Source: an uncultured Bacillota bacterium (GTDB taxonomy: Bacteria > Bacillota > UBA994 > UBA5500). From it: 5,456 nt of DNA. A program made the position numbers and the translations under genes. The first letter of the stretch is position 1, and each line of letters starts with the position of its first letter. Under the pieces are notes generated by a model. The model worked only from the letters and a program-made list of their open reading frames with translations. It did not search any database and was not told the origin of the DNA. The DNA lies in contig CALNBW010000002.1 in assembly GCA_937874815.1 (NCBI GenBank), positions 1 to 5,456 of the forward strand, in the 5' to 3' direction. Shown here one piece after another: positions 1-5,456 of this stretch.

Positions 1-1672
1 TGGTCCCACCAGCTTTTAGTACATTCACCCAGCGCTCGGCAGCCGGTGCGCCCTCTTCCTGGATGGCTTTCGCCACGTTGGTGCCTATGGTTAAGCCGGC
101 AGAGTAGCTGTAGGGGTAAAGACCGCGGTAATAGTGGGCCTGGCGCATCCAGACCAGGCAGGCGCCTTCATCGATCACTAGGTCTTCGCCCCAGAAGTCG
201 GACAGGATTTCGCCCTGCACCTTGTTGAGCACGGTGGCGGTGATAGGCTTGCCTTGCTCCGCCATGGCATAAGTGCGGCGCTGCAGCTCACCTTCAATCA
301 GGTGGCGGACGAAATTATGATGGTAGGTCATTAGGAACTGCATCAGCAGCCAGCGACGCATGCGCACGTCGTTGGATTGCGACAGGATGTAGTTACCCAC
401 CAGTATCTCGTTGATGGTGGAAGGTGCTTCAATAAAGAACATAGTGGGGCGCGTGTTGGCTAGACGCTGATGACGCTGTGCCATCACCCCTTGGCCGGCA
501 TGCCCCAGCTCATGGGAGAGGGTAAGGGCGTTACGCATCTGGTTGGACCAGGTCATGCTGATGTATGGGTGCACCCCATAAATTGAGCTGCAGAAAGCGC
601 CTGTGCGTTTACCTATGTTATCCGCCCGGTCGACCCAGCGGTTCTTCAACCCCTGGTCGATCTGCTCCACATATTCTGGACCGAGTACAGACAAGCCGCC
701 AATGATAATTTCAGAGGCTTCTTCATAGGTGGTGGCGGGGTCGAACTCTGGATCAAGTGGGGCTTCCAGGTCGCAATAGAGCAGCTGCTTTAGCCCCAAC
801 ACTTCTTTACGCAGCCGGGCGTATCGGCGCATGTGCGGTGCCAACTCAGTGAGGATGACATCGTGCAGGTTGTTGTAGATGTCGATATTCACTTCCTGCT
901 GATCCAGTAGCATGTGGATGGCAGAATCAAACCCGCGCAGTTTAGCTTCTACTACATTCTTTTTCACTTCTGTGCCCCAGCAGGTGCCATAGGTATTGCT
1001 GTAAGCCTTGAGGGCATTAGTGGTAGCCGCATAGGCGTTGTGGCGCAGAGTCATATCTGCTGCCGTTTCGTGCCGTCCCATGGACATGGGGTGTAATTGG
1101 CCCTTGGAATCGGGCACCGCATCGAAAGACATGTCCGCAGTACGGGAGTTCTCATAGATGCTGCCGGGGGCGTTTAGCACTTCAGTGAACGCGGCCAGCA
1201 CCATCTCAGTTTCTGGGCTGAGCAGATGGGGCTTCTTCTCAATCCACTTCTCAATAGTGATGCGGTATGGCTCCAGCCCGGGCTCCAGCTCTAAATATTC
1301 CCGCAGTCGCCCCTGGGGCAGGCTGAGCGATTCCGATTGCATGAATGTGGTCGCTGCCTGTACGCTGGCCATCAGCGATCTAGCGCGGGCAGCCATTGCC
1401 TGATGAGCCGGGTCGGTACCATCGCTGGACTGATGGAAGGAAGCGTATGACGACGCTTTAATCAGCCTCTTCTGCAGAGCTTCCTGTGCTTCGAAGCATT
1501 GCAGCAGTATCTGTGGCCCCTCGCCCAACCTGCCTTGGAACTGGGTGACCGTGCCAACTAATCCCGGGAGGGCCGCCATTTCTTCCTCCCAAGCCTCTAT
1601 GGTGGGAAAGATGTCTGCCAGGTTCCAAGTTTGCTCTAACGGAACCTTAGCACGGGTAAGACGCTTTGCCAA
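1..1672 (-). CDS. pepF: Oligoendopeptidase F, M3 family zinc metallopeptidase (3' end outside window)
   Basis: This gene encodes a cytosolic zinc endopeptidase that cleaves oligopeptides, typically ones delivered by peptide uptake or released by protein turnover. The frame is open without interruption for 557 codons and runs off the left edge. The family is about 600 residues, so only about 40 C-terminal residues are missing. The zinc site HELGH is at residues 387-391, and the third ligand is probably Glu415 in the EAPSTINE segment; both positions agree with the family. The conserved N-terminal TWNLADIFP and the late YPYSYSAGL segment also fit PepF. The start is TTG at 1672: an AAGGAGG lies 8 nt upstream (1681-1687), and the residues from this start read MAKRLTRAKV, leading straight into the conserved N-terminus. 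There is no signal peptide. The gene is transcribed away from the small Cys-rich gene at 1907. A close M3B relative cannot be excluded, but PepF is by far the best fit. Confidence 0.95.
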   Translation of the reverse strand, partial: MAKRLTRAKVPLEQTWNLADIFPTIEAWEEEMAALPGLVGTVTQFQGRLGEGPQILLQCFEAQEALQKRLIKASSYASFHQSSDGTDPAHQAMAARARSLMASVQAATTFMQSESLSLPQGRLREYLELEPGLEPYRITIEKWIEKKPHLLSPETEMVLAAFTEVLNAPGSIYENSRTADMSFDAVPDSKGQLHPMSMGRHETAADMTLRHNAYAATTNALKAYSNTYGTCWGTEVKKNVVEAKLRGFDSAIHMLLDQQEVNIDIYNNLHDVILTELAPHMRRYARLRKEVLGLKQLLYCDLEAPLDPEFDPATTYEEASEIIIGGLSVLGPEYVEQIDQGLKNRWVDRADNIGKRTGAFCSSIYGVHPYISMTWSNQMRNALTLSHELGHAGQGVMAQRHQRLANTRPTMFFIEAPSTINEILVGNYILSQSNDVRMRRWLLMQFLMTYHHNFVRHLIEGELQRRTYAMAEQGKPITATVLNKVQGEILSDFWGEDLVIDEGACLVWMRQAHYYRGLYPYSYSAGLTIGTNVAKAIQEEGAPAAERWVNVLKAGGT

Positions 1673-1680
1673 TAAGATCT

Positions 1681-1687
1681 CCTCCTT
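1681..1687 (-). promoter_or_regulatory. Ribosome binding site of pepF
   Basis: AAGGAGG on the minus strand lies 8 nt before the TTG codon at 1672. It is a near-perfect Shine-Dalgarno match and fixes the unusual TTG start. I saw no competing ATG in frame with a comparable site. Confidence 0.85.
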
Positions 1688-1765
1688 GTCCTGAGAATGA
1701 ACCCAGGGAATTTGATGTTCCCAATTATCTTCGCTACCCGAATCAACACTCCTGCAAGATATAGT

Positions 1766-1777
1766 GATGCATGCATC
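1766..1777. promoter_or_regulatory. 12-bp perfect palindrome between divergent genes, possible operator
   Basis: GATGCATGCATC is a perfect palindrome lying 94 bp upstream of the pepF start and 129 bp upstream of the small exported-protein gene. The flanks extend it imperfectly (ATA-GT on the left, CGTG-TAT on the right), giving a roughly dyad block of about 23 bp. A symmetrical site in a divergent intergenic region is a natural place for a dimeric regulator, but no known operator consensus is recognised. Chance occurrence is possible. Confidence 0.3.
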
Positions 1778-1818
1778 GTGTATCATGAGGTGCCACCCCT
1801 GGCTATAATTCTAGTAAC

Positions 1819-1847
1819 TTAAAAATTGATTCTAAAAGACTTATAAT
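1819..1847 (+). promoter_or_regulatory. Candidate sigma-A type promoter for the small exported Cys-rich protein
   Basis: TATAAT at 1842-1847 is a perfect -10 hexamer. TTAAAA at 1819-1824 matches four of six -35 positions, with a 17-bp spacer. Transcription would begin near 1854 and give a leader of about 53 nt before the ATG at 1907. A second TATAAT at 1804-1809 has no convincing -35 partner. The whole stretch 1800-1890 is much richer in A+T than the genes around it. I could not identify a convincing promoter for pepF on the other strand. Confidence 0.5.
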
Positions 1848-1906
1848 ATAGAGATATAGTACTCTGTCCTTGGGCGCAATAATTAGAACGGATAGGGGGT
1901 GAAAAT

Positions 1907-2200
1907 ATGAGGAACAAAAGAATTGCTGTAGCTTTTCTCGTGATCCTGATGGTAGGCACCCTTGCTCTGCCGGTATTTGCTCGCGTCCCGACGTGTCCGG
2001 AATGTGACAATGGCGAGCTATGGCCGGATGAGACTGAATACTTATCGTGGAAAACTGTGTATTATATCGCCTGCGATAAAAACCCCAGGTATAAAGACGC
2101 AGTGCAGGAACGCATAGTTAGGGAATCCTGGACATGCAATAATTGCGGGATAAGCGACGTTAGAGTATCAACAGAATCCCGAATCGTCTGTGGCCACTGA
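1907..2200 (+). CDS. Small exported six-cysteine protein, unknown function
   Basis: The gene encodes 97 residues that I do not assign to a named family. The N-terminus is a classic Sec signal peptide: basic MRNKR, a hydrophobic stretch at residues 6-20, and a likely cleavage after VFA at residue 26. The mature part is about 71 residues with six cysteines (30, 33, 56, 77, 80 and 95). CPEC right after the cleavage site and CNNCG near the end look like the two knuckles of a zinc ribbon; in an exported protein the same cysteines could instead form disulfides or bind another metal. The ATG follows an AGGGGGTGA site at 1894-1902, which supports the start. A strong terminator follows directly, and the M28 lipoprotein gene begins 73 bp later. 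The signal peptide, ribosome binding site, promoter and terminator together make this a real gene even though its function is unknown. Confidence 0.8.
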   Translation: MRNKRIAVAFLVILMVGTLALPVFARVPTCPECDNGELWPDETEYLSWKTVYYIACDKNPRYKDAVQERIVRESWTCNNCGISDVRVSTESRIVCGH

Positions 2201-2207
2201 TAGGTGC

Positions 2208-2234
2208 AAAGGGCGGGGTAACCCCCGCCTTTTT
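2208..2234 (+). terminator. Intrinsic terminator after the six-Cys protein gene
   Basis: GGCGGGG (2212-2218) pairs perfectly with CCCCGCC (2223-2229) around a TAAC loop. An A-run precedes the stem and five T follow it (2230-2234). The hairpin starts 8 nt after the stop codon at 2200. It lies between the six-Cys gene and the M28 gene, so M28 depends either on read-through or on a promoter I cannot identify. Confidence 0.9.
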
Positions 2235-2257
2235 CCTTTCTGTTGTTATCGATTCGT

Positions 2258-2265
2258 AGGAAGGA
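2258..2265 (+). promoter_or_regulatory. Ribosome binding site that decides the M28 start
   Basis: AGGAAGGA(G) lies 8 nt before the ATG at 2274. It selects this ATG over the first in-frame ATG at 2190, which falls inside the preceding gene and would place a terminator within the coding region. Confidence 0.85.
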
Positions 2266-2273
2266 GAATTCTA

Positions 2274-4271
2274 ATGAAAGCAAAACATGTGACGGTGCTT
2301 GCTCTCGCTGGACTAATAGCCGCAATTAGCACCGGCTGTGCGGGGAAGCCGCCGAAAAGCTGTCTGGATGTGATGCAGGCCGTATTCGACACCCTCTCGG
2401 CCTCCGAGATGCGGGGCCGCCGGGTGGGTACTGCGGAGAATATCATGGCCGGCGAGTACATAGCCCAGGTTTTTTCGGAAATCGGGTTAGCGCCCCTTTG
2501 GGGCGATAGCTTTGCCTGCCCCTACGAGCAAGAGATCTTTGACGCTGAAAAGGCCGACCCTCGCTTGACGGCTCACCTGGTCGACGGCAGCCAGCGTGAA
2601 CTTAAGCTGGGCAGCGAGTTTGTTTTTCCACTTAGGAATGCTCCCGTCGACCGTACGCTTGACGTTACATACGATTTGAACGACCCTTCCCTTGCCGAGA
2701 AGATATACGTGGACAAGGCCATGCCGAGCCTGTTGCCGCCCACGGGTGCCATGTTTGATATTTACTCGAATGAATCAGGGTATGTAAGTGCGCAGCCTGC
2801 CAAACAGGGCGTCCGGCGCGATATCAAGATTGAGAAGGGCGTATTGCAAGAACTCCTGAATACCGGGTTGACCGCTTTTTCGGTTTCCTGCCGCGACACC
2901 AAGACGCTGTCGGTCCAAAATAACTATATCGGTGTGATTAAGGGGCAGGATTGCACTCGAGCGGTGATCATCGGTGCCCATTTCGATGGGGCGGGAGGCG
3001 ATGGGGACGTGTTTTCGCCGGGTGCTATCGATAATGCCTCAGGCGTTGCGACCATGCTGGGCGCGGCCCAATTACTTAGCGAGGGCAAAAAGCCACCCAT
3101 TGACATCGTGATTTGCGCTTTCAATGGCGAGGAAGGCGATCGACGCTATGGTGCAGATGCGGCAGCTAGCGACCTAATGTCGCTCTACGAGGACTCCTAT
3201 TACATTAACGTGGATTGCGTGGGGCTAGCAGATAATAAACCCTACCAATACCGGGCGACGGGTAACCGTCCGCTGGAGGATGCATTCGGGGCTGCCCTAC
3301 AGGCTGCCGGCTATGCCATATCGGACGAAGAAGGGGCCGGCGATTGGACATCGTTCGACCATGCCGGTGTGGCTGCGGTCAACCTCTCCCAGAATGCATT
3401 TGGCATAGTGCATACGACCGCCGACCGCCCGGAGGCGGTCGACGTTGAAGCCCTGCAGGGCCTGGCGGCCTTCCTAGTAGAATTCGTTCAGAGCAGCGGC
3501 GATAACATTTATGCTCAGGGCAGCAATTCTGCTCAGAGAACCGAGAAGAAAGCGGCCGCCCAAAGGCAGCAGTTTGTTGACAGCCTGAGCCTGAGCTTTC
3601 ACGACAGCTATATGTTTGAGCTCGATGGCTACTATATCTGTATCTCGGGAAATCGCCCGGTGCACACGGCCAAAGAACTGAAGTCTGTGTACCCGTGGAT
3701 AGACGTGCGAGAAGCCTTAGGACCCTATCAGCTGCAGGAGGTTTTGGCCGTTGATTCTCAGACCAATAGGCCTTTTGAGATGAACGATGGAAAGGTTGCA
3801 CGCAGATTGGGGTCCAATGGCACAAGCGTTTCTATGTCTCTAGAAGAGGTTGTGCGCACTAAGCCCGGTGCCTTGGATGAATACTATTTCGTCTATCAGA
3901 ATGGCGAGGGTAGATGCTTAGGACTGGAAGTCTCGCGGCTTTGGTCTGAGCGGGAGTGGGAATCACTCTCGACCTACTGCGTACCTCTCACGCCGCCGGG
4001 TAGCAAAGAGATCGCTAACGTATACTACATACCATGGGGCGATATAGAGCAGGTAGGGCTCATGAATTACTACACGGGCGGCGACTTCTTGGTGCAGATT
4101 ACGGAGTATGATACGAGTAGTCCTATCGACGACCCTAATGGCTATGGTAACTCCAAGTGGAACATAAAGCCACTGTCGCGGCAGGATGCTGTTGATCTGG
4201 TCGAACAACTCGGCCTGAGTGGGCTGGAGGATTATTTCGCCGCACTATTGCGTGGTCCAGACGATGTTTGA
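2274..4271 (+). CDS. M28 family zinc aminopeptidase-like lipoprotein with unassigned C-terminal region
   Basis: The product is 665 residues. Residues 1-21 form a lipoprotein signal ending in STGC, with Cys22 the probable lipidated residue, so the enzyme should sit on the outer face of the cytoplasmic membrane. Residues 30-70 carry the usual M28 opening (MRGRRVGT at 46-53). The catalytic domain is complete: His236 and Asp238 in GAHFDG, bridging Asp253 in AIDNASG, catalytic Glu286 and ligand Glu287 in NGEE, Asp314 in NVD, and His380 in VHTTAD. By family knowledge it should remove N-terminal residues from peptides or act as a di-zinc peptidase; the exact specificity cannot be read. The peptidase fold ends near residue 406. 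About 255 further residues, rich in Tyr and Trp, match nothing I know. The stretch at 80-200 has no clear PA domain. The ATG at 2274 is chosen for its ribosome binding site and signal peptide. It lies just after the six-Cys gene and its terminator. Confidence 0.9.
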   Translation: MKAKHVTVLALAGLIAAISTGCAGKPPKSCLDVMQAVFDTLSASEMRGRRVGTAENIMAGEYIAQVFSEIGLAPLWGDSFACPYEQEIFDAEKADPRLTAHLVDGSQRELKLGSEFVFPLRNAPVDRTLDVTYDLNDPSLAEKIYVDKAMPSLLPPTGAMFDIYSNESGYVSAQPAKQGVRRDIKIEKGVLQELLNTGLTAFSVSCRDTKTLSVQNNYIGVIKGQDCTRAVIIGAHFDGAGGDGDVFSPGAIDNASGVATMLGAAQLLSEGKKPPIDIVICAFNGEEGDRRYGADAAASDLMSLYEDSYYINVDCVGLADNKPYQYRATGNRPLEDAFGAALQAAGYAISDEEGAGDWTSFDHAGVAAVNLSQNAFGIVHTTADRPEAVDVEALQGLAAFLVEFVQSSGDNIYAQGSNSAQRTEKKAAAQRQQFVDSLSLSFHDSYMFELDGYYICISGNRPVHTAKELKSVYPWIDVREALGPYQLQEVLAVDSQTNRPFEMNDGKVARRLGSNGTSVSMSLEEVVRTKPGALDEYYFVYQNGEGRCLGLEVSRLWSEREWESLSTYCVPLTPPGSKEIANVYYIPWGDIEQVGLMNYYTGGDFLVQITEYDTSSPIDDPNGYGNSKWNIKPLSRQDAVDLVEQLGLSGLEDYFAALLRGPDDV

Positions 4272-4367
4272 TGGATGCCACATGGAGGAGCTAGTTCTGT
4301 CGTCCATAGATACAATGCGCCAGCACGTAAGGAGAGTAGCAGAAACCAGTGTTGAGTGCCGCGTTTT

Positions 4368-4410
4368 GGGGCTGTCGCACAATGTTTTCTTAGACGTGCG
4401 CGACAGCTCC
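4368..4410. repeat. Imperfect inverted repeat or stem-loop downstream of the M28 gene
   Basis: GGGGCTGTCGC (4368-4378) pairs with GCGACAGCTCC (4400-4410), giving 11 bp with one G-T pair. CAC (4379-4381 region) and GTG (4396-4398) can extend an alternative pairing. The loop is about 21 nt. It begins 96 nt after the M28 stop. No T-run follows, so it is a poor intrinsic terminator, though it could stabilise the 3' end of the transcript. The ends starting GGGGCTGTCGC resemble transposon terminal repeats in style, but I see no flanking target duplication. Confidence 0.5.
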
Positions 4411-4456
4411 TATTCACCTTTAACATGCATTTTGCCATCCTAGCAGTAGCGTTAGC

Positions 4457-4533
4457 GGCGGGACTGCGGGACGTGAGCTTTGTCCCACCCGCCTTGAGGC
4501 GGTGCGGGACAAAACTCCGTCCCCTGTCCTGCC
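4457..4533. repeat. REP/BIME-like cluster of GGGAC/GTCCC motifs forming nested hairpins
   Basis: Five GGGAC or GTCCC motifs occur in alternating orientation (4460-4464, 4468-4472, 4482-4486, 4506-4510, 4519-4523), followed by TGTCC at 4525-4529. The best hairpin pairs TTTGTCCC (4479-4486) with GGGACAAA (4506-4513) and CCGCC (4489-4493) with GGCGG (4498-4502) around a TTGA loop. An alternative hairpin pairs GGCGGG (4457-4462) with CCCGCC (4488-4493) and GGGAC (4468-4472) with GTCCC (4482-4486). From memory, dispersed palindromes of the type GGGACAAAA followed by CCGTCCCC and TGTCC are common between genes in clostridial genomes. Whether this copy belongs to that group needs a genome search. 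Confidence 0.6.
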
Positions 4534-4741
4534 AGACAATCCCATATCCCTTGCCCTGTTGCAGTGGAGCTCGAAAAAATACCTTTACTGCGGCAGCCCC
4601 AACTTGTTTTATCCTCCAATTCTTTTGGTAGCTTCTTTTTCCCGATCCTCGCCACTGCCCCTATTTATCCGCAATTATACATTGCTAGTGCTTGCAGTAT
4701 GCTTAAATCGGCAGTACATTAATAGCAATGATTGGATTCTG

Positions 4742-4750
4742 AAGGTGGGG
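4742..4750 (+). promoter_or_regulatory. Ribosome binding site of the HTH-PAS gene
   Basis: AAGGTGGGG lies 6 nt before the ATG at 4757 and 15 nt before a second in-frame ATG at 4766. The spacing favours the first ATG. The site differs from AAGGAGG at one position within its first seven bases. Confidence 0.6.
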
Positions 4751-4756
4751 TGTGGC

Positions 4757-5413
4757 ATGGGATACATGACTGTGAAAGAAGCCAGTGAAAAGTGGGGGCT
4801 GGGAATTAGGGTTGTGACCCTGTACTGTACGGAGGGCAGAATAGACGGTGCCGTGAAAAAGGGCAACTTGTGGCTTATTCCTGAAGCTGCCGTTAGTCCG
4901 ATGGATAGGAGACAAAGGAAGAGCCCGATTTTAGCAGAAAAGGATCCAGCGTTGGGCGACGATGTATATGCCTTATACGAACAGGCCAAGCACGAAACCG
5001 TGTGGCCTTTTCAGTCGCTGTATGAAAACAAGGAGCTGTTTGCCCAGATTGTCAAGCACTTCCCCTATCCGATGCATATCTGTGCGCCCGACGGCACCAT
5101 GCTGTTAGCGAATGAAGCCTATTTGAAGTTCGCCAAGATTACCAACCCGGAAAGACTATATAAGAAACACAATATCCTGTTGAACCCTGTATTGGAGAGA
5201 TGGGGAGTCAAGGACTTTGTTTTGCGGGCCTTTCAGGGAGAAACCGTGCACGCCTATGACGTTAAAGTGCCGTACCAGGAAATCGTCGAACGATTGGGAG
5301 ACGTAAAGGAGTTAGTTTCTGAAAGTATGTTCCACAACATGACAGCCTTTCCCATCCGCGCTAGCGATAATCAACTGCTATTTATTGTGTTTGTTTTTAT
5401 CGAGAGCGTATAA
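4757..5413 (+). CDS. HTH (excisionase/MerR-like) and PAS domain regulator
   Basis: The 218-residue product is likely a cytosolic DNA-binding sensor. Residues 4-45 fit the short winged helix-turn-helix of the excisionase/MerR-like type: TVKEASEKWG forms the first helix and turn, then a recognition helix, then a wing ending in NLWLIPEAA. Residues 50-90 are a polar linker. Residues 98-216 look like a PAS domain, with FPYPMHICAPDGTMLLANEA typical of its opening and FPIRASDNQLLFIVFVF forming the closing strands. The protein ends right after the PAS domain. From memory, related clostridial proteins continue into an AraC-type DNA-binding domain, so this may be a shortened form or a natural two-domain version. 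The frame is open back to 4502, but that part runs through the repeat cluster and has no ribosome binding site, so the ATG at 4757 is chosen. The ligand and target genes cannot be read from sequence. Confidence 0.8.
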   Translation: MGYMTVKEASEKWGLGIRVVTLYCTEGRIDGAVKKGNLWLIPEAAVSPMDRRQRKSPILAEKDPALGDDVYALYEQAKHETVWPFQSLYENKELFAQIVKHFPYPMHICAPDGTMLLANEAYLKFAKITNPERLYKKHNILLNPVLERWGVKDFVLRAFQGETVHAYDVKVPYQEIVERLGDVKELVSESMFHNMTAFPIRASDNQLLFIVFVFIESV

Positions 5414-5444
5414 CCTTTTGTGTAAGTGGTCAATAATGCCAACT

Positions 5445-5451
5445 AGGGAGG
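5445..5451 (+). promoter_or_regulatory. Ribosome binding site of a gene starting just beyond the right edge
   Basis: AGGGAGG ends 5 bases before the window edge and 38 bases after the HTH-PAS stop codon. No start codon with proper spacing is inside the window, so the next gene should begin within a few bases of the edge. The short gap suggests it is co-transcribed with the regulator. Confidence 0.6.
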
Positions 5452-5456
5452 TTGAT

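Larger units (their letters stand above)
4272..4756. other. 485-base gap without a convincing gene, containing two inverted-repeat structures
   Basis: No open frame here has both a ribosome binding site and a recognisable protein. The best candidate, from the ATG at 4282 to a stop at 4443 (53 residues), has no Shine-Dalgarno site and resembles nothing known to me. The gap holds a stem-loop at 4368-4410 and a GGGAC/GTCCC repeat cluster at 4457-4533. Bases 4600-4740 are pyrimidine-rich and then AT-rich, as expected upstream of the next gene. A weak promoter pair, TTGCAG (4692-4697) and TACATT (4715-4720) with 17-bp spacing, is possible but poorly matched. Confidence 0.6.

Noticed and set aside
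46..1403. Plus-strand open frames opposite pepF
   Set aside because: They are shadows of the intact minus-strand pepF frame, which I translated through without interruption.
2190..2273. In-frame extension of the M28 gene to an ATG at 2190
   Set aside because: It overlaps the end of the six-Cys gene, would translate through the terminator, lacks a ribosome binding site, and would bury the lipoprotein signal 28 residues inside the protein.
2491..2505. CGCCCC-TTT-GGGGCG small hairpin within the M28 gene
   Set aside because: Only 6 bp, inside coding sequence, and no T-run after it; expected by chance in DNA of this composition.
3379..3825. Minus-strand open frame of 148 codons inside the M28 gene
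   Set aside because: It is antisense to a well-supported coding region, with no ribosome binding site and a composition typical of a shadow frame.
4219..4443. Open frame of 74 codons (or 53 from the ATG at 4282) after the M28 gene
   Set aside because: It overlaps the M28 end in another frame, has no Shine-Dalgarno site at either start, runs through the 4368-4410 inverted repeat, and has no recognisable protein features.
4356..4655. Open frames on both strands across the repeat cluster (plus 4356-4631, minus 4452-4655)
   Set aside because: Their sequence is dominated by the GGGAC/GTCCC repeat, they lack ribosome binding sites, and they overlap each other.
4502..4756. In-frame extension of the HTH-PAS gene back to an ATG at 4502
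   Set aside because: It begins inside the repeat cluster, has no ribosome binding site, and its 85 extra residues look like translated noncoding DNA. The ATG at 4757 has a good site and starts just before the HTH.
4675..4989. Minus-strand open frame of 104 codons opposite the HTH-PAS start
   Set aside because: It is antisense to the HTH domain coding region, with no ribosome binding site or recognisable motif.
5436..5456. ATG at 5436 with an open frame to the edge
   Set aside because: It has no ribosome binding site upstream, and it would read through the strong AGGGAGG site that more likely serves a start just beyond the edge.
1..5456. CRISPR arrays, tRNA or rRNA genes, riboswitches
   Set aside because: I found no regularly spaced direct repeats, no cloverleaf-like segment, and no conserved riboswitch core in the intergenic regions.

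Overview
The window most likely comes from a low-to-moderate GC Gram-positive bacterium of the Clostridia type (Bacillota). Three things point there: strong AGGAGG-like ribosome binding sites before most genes, a TTG start on the first gene, and an oligoendopeptidase F plus an HTH-PAS regulator of clostridial style. The species cannot be named from the sequence alone.

Layout. Bases 1-1672 (minus strand) hold most of an oligoendopeptidase F gene (M3 metallopeptidase, pepF), which is cut by the left edge and lacks only its last few dozen codons. Bases 1673-1906 are a divergent intergenic region with a 12-bp perfect palindrome and an AT-rich stretch carrying a plausible plus-strand promoter. Bases 1907-2200 encode a small exported six-cysteine protein of unknown function, closed by a clear intrinsic terminator (2208-2234). 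Bases 2274-4271 encode a 665-residue lipoprotein with a complete M28 zinc aminopeptidase catalytic set and a long C-terminal part I do not recognise. Bases 4272-4756 have no convincing gene but contain two unrelated inverted-repeat structures, one of them a REP/BIME-like cluster of GGGAC/GTCCC motifs. Bases 4757-5413 encode a 218-residue regulator with an excisionase/MerR-type helix-turn-helix followed by a PAS domain. A ribosome binding site at the right edge (5445-5451) announces another plus-strand gene just outside the window.

How they may work together. Both recognisable enzymes are zinc peptidases. M28 would act outside the membrane on proteins or peptides, and PepF inside the cell on imported oligopeptides. 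This fits peptide use or turnover, but the genes are divergent and a functional link is inference only. The small Cys-rich exported protein lies directly upstream of the M28 lipoprotein with a terminator between them, so the two may be unequally expressed from one promoter. The HTH-PAS regulator is separated from them by the repeat-rich gap and probably belongs with what follows to the right.

No complete novel system is evident. The parts most worth a second look are the unknown C-terminal half of the M28 lipoprotein, the exported six-Cys protein, the HTH-PAS protein that ends at the PAS domain, and the two repeats in the 4272-4756 gap.
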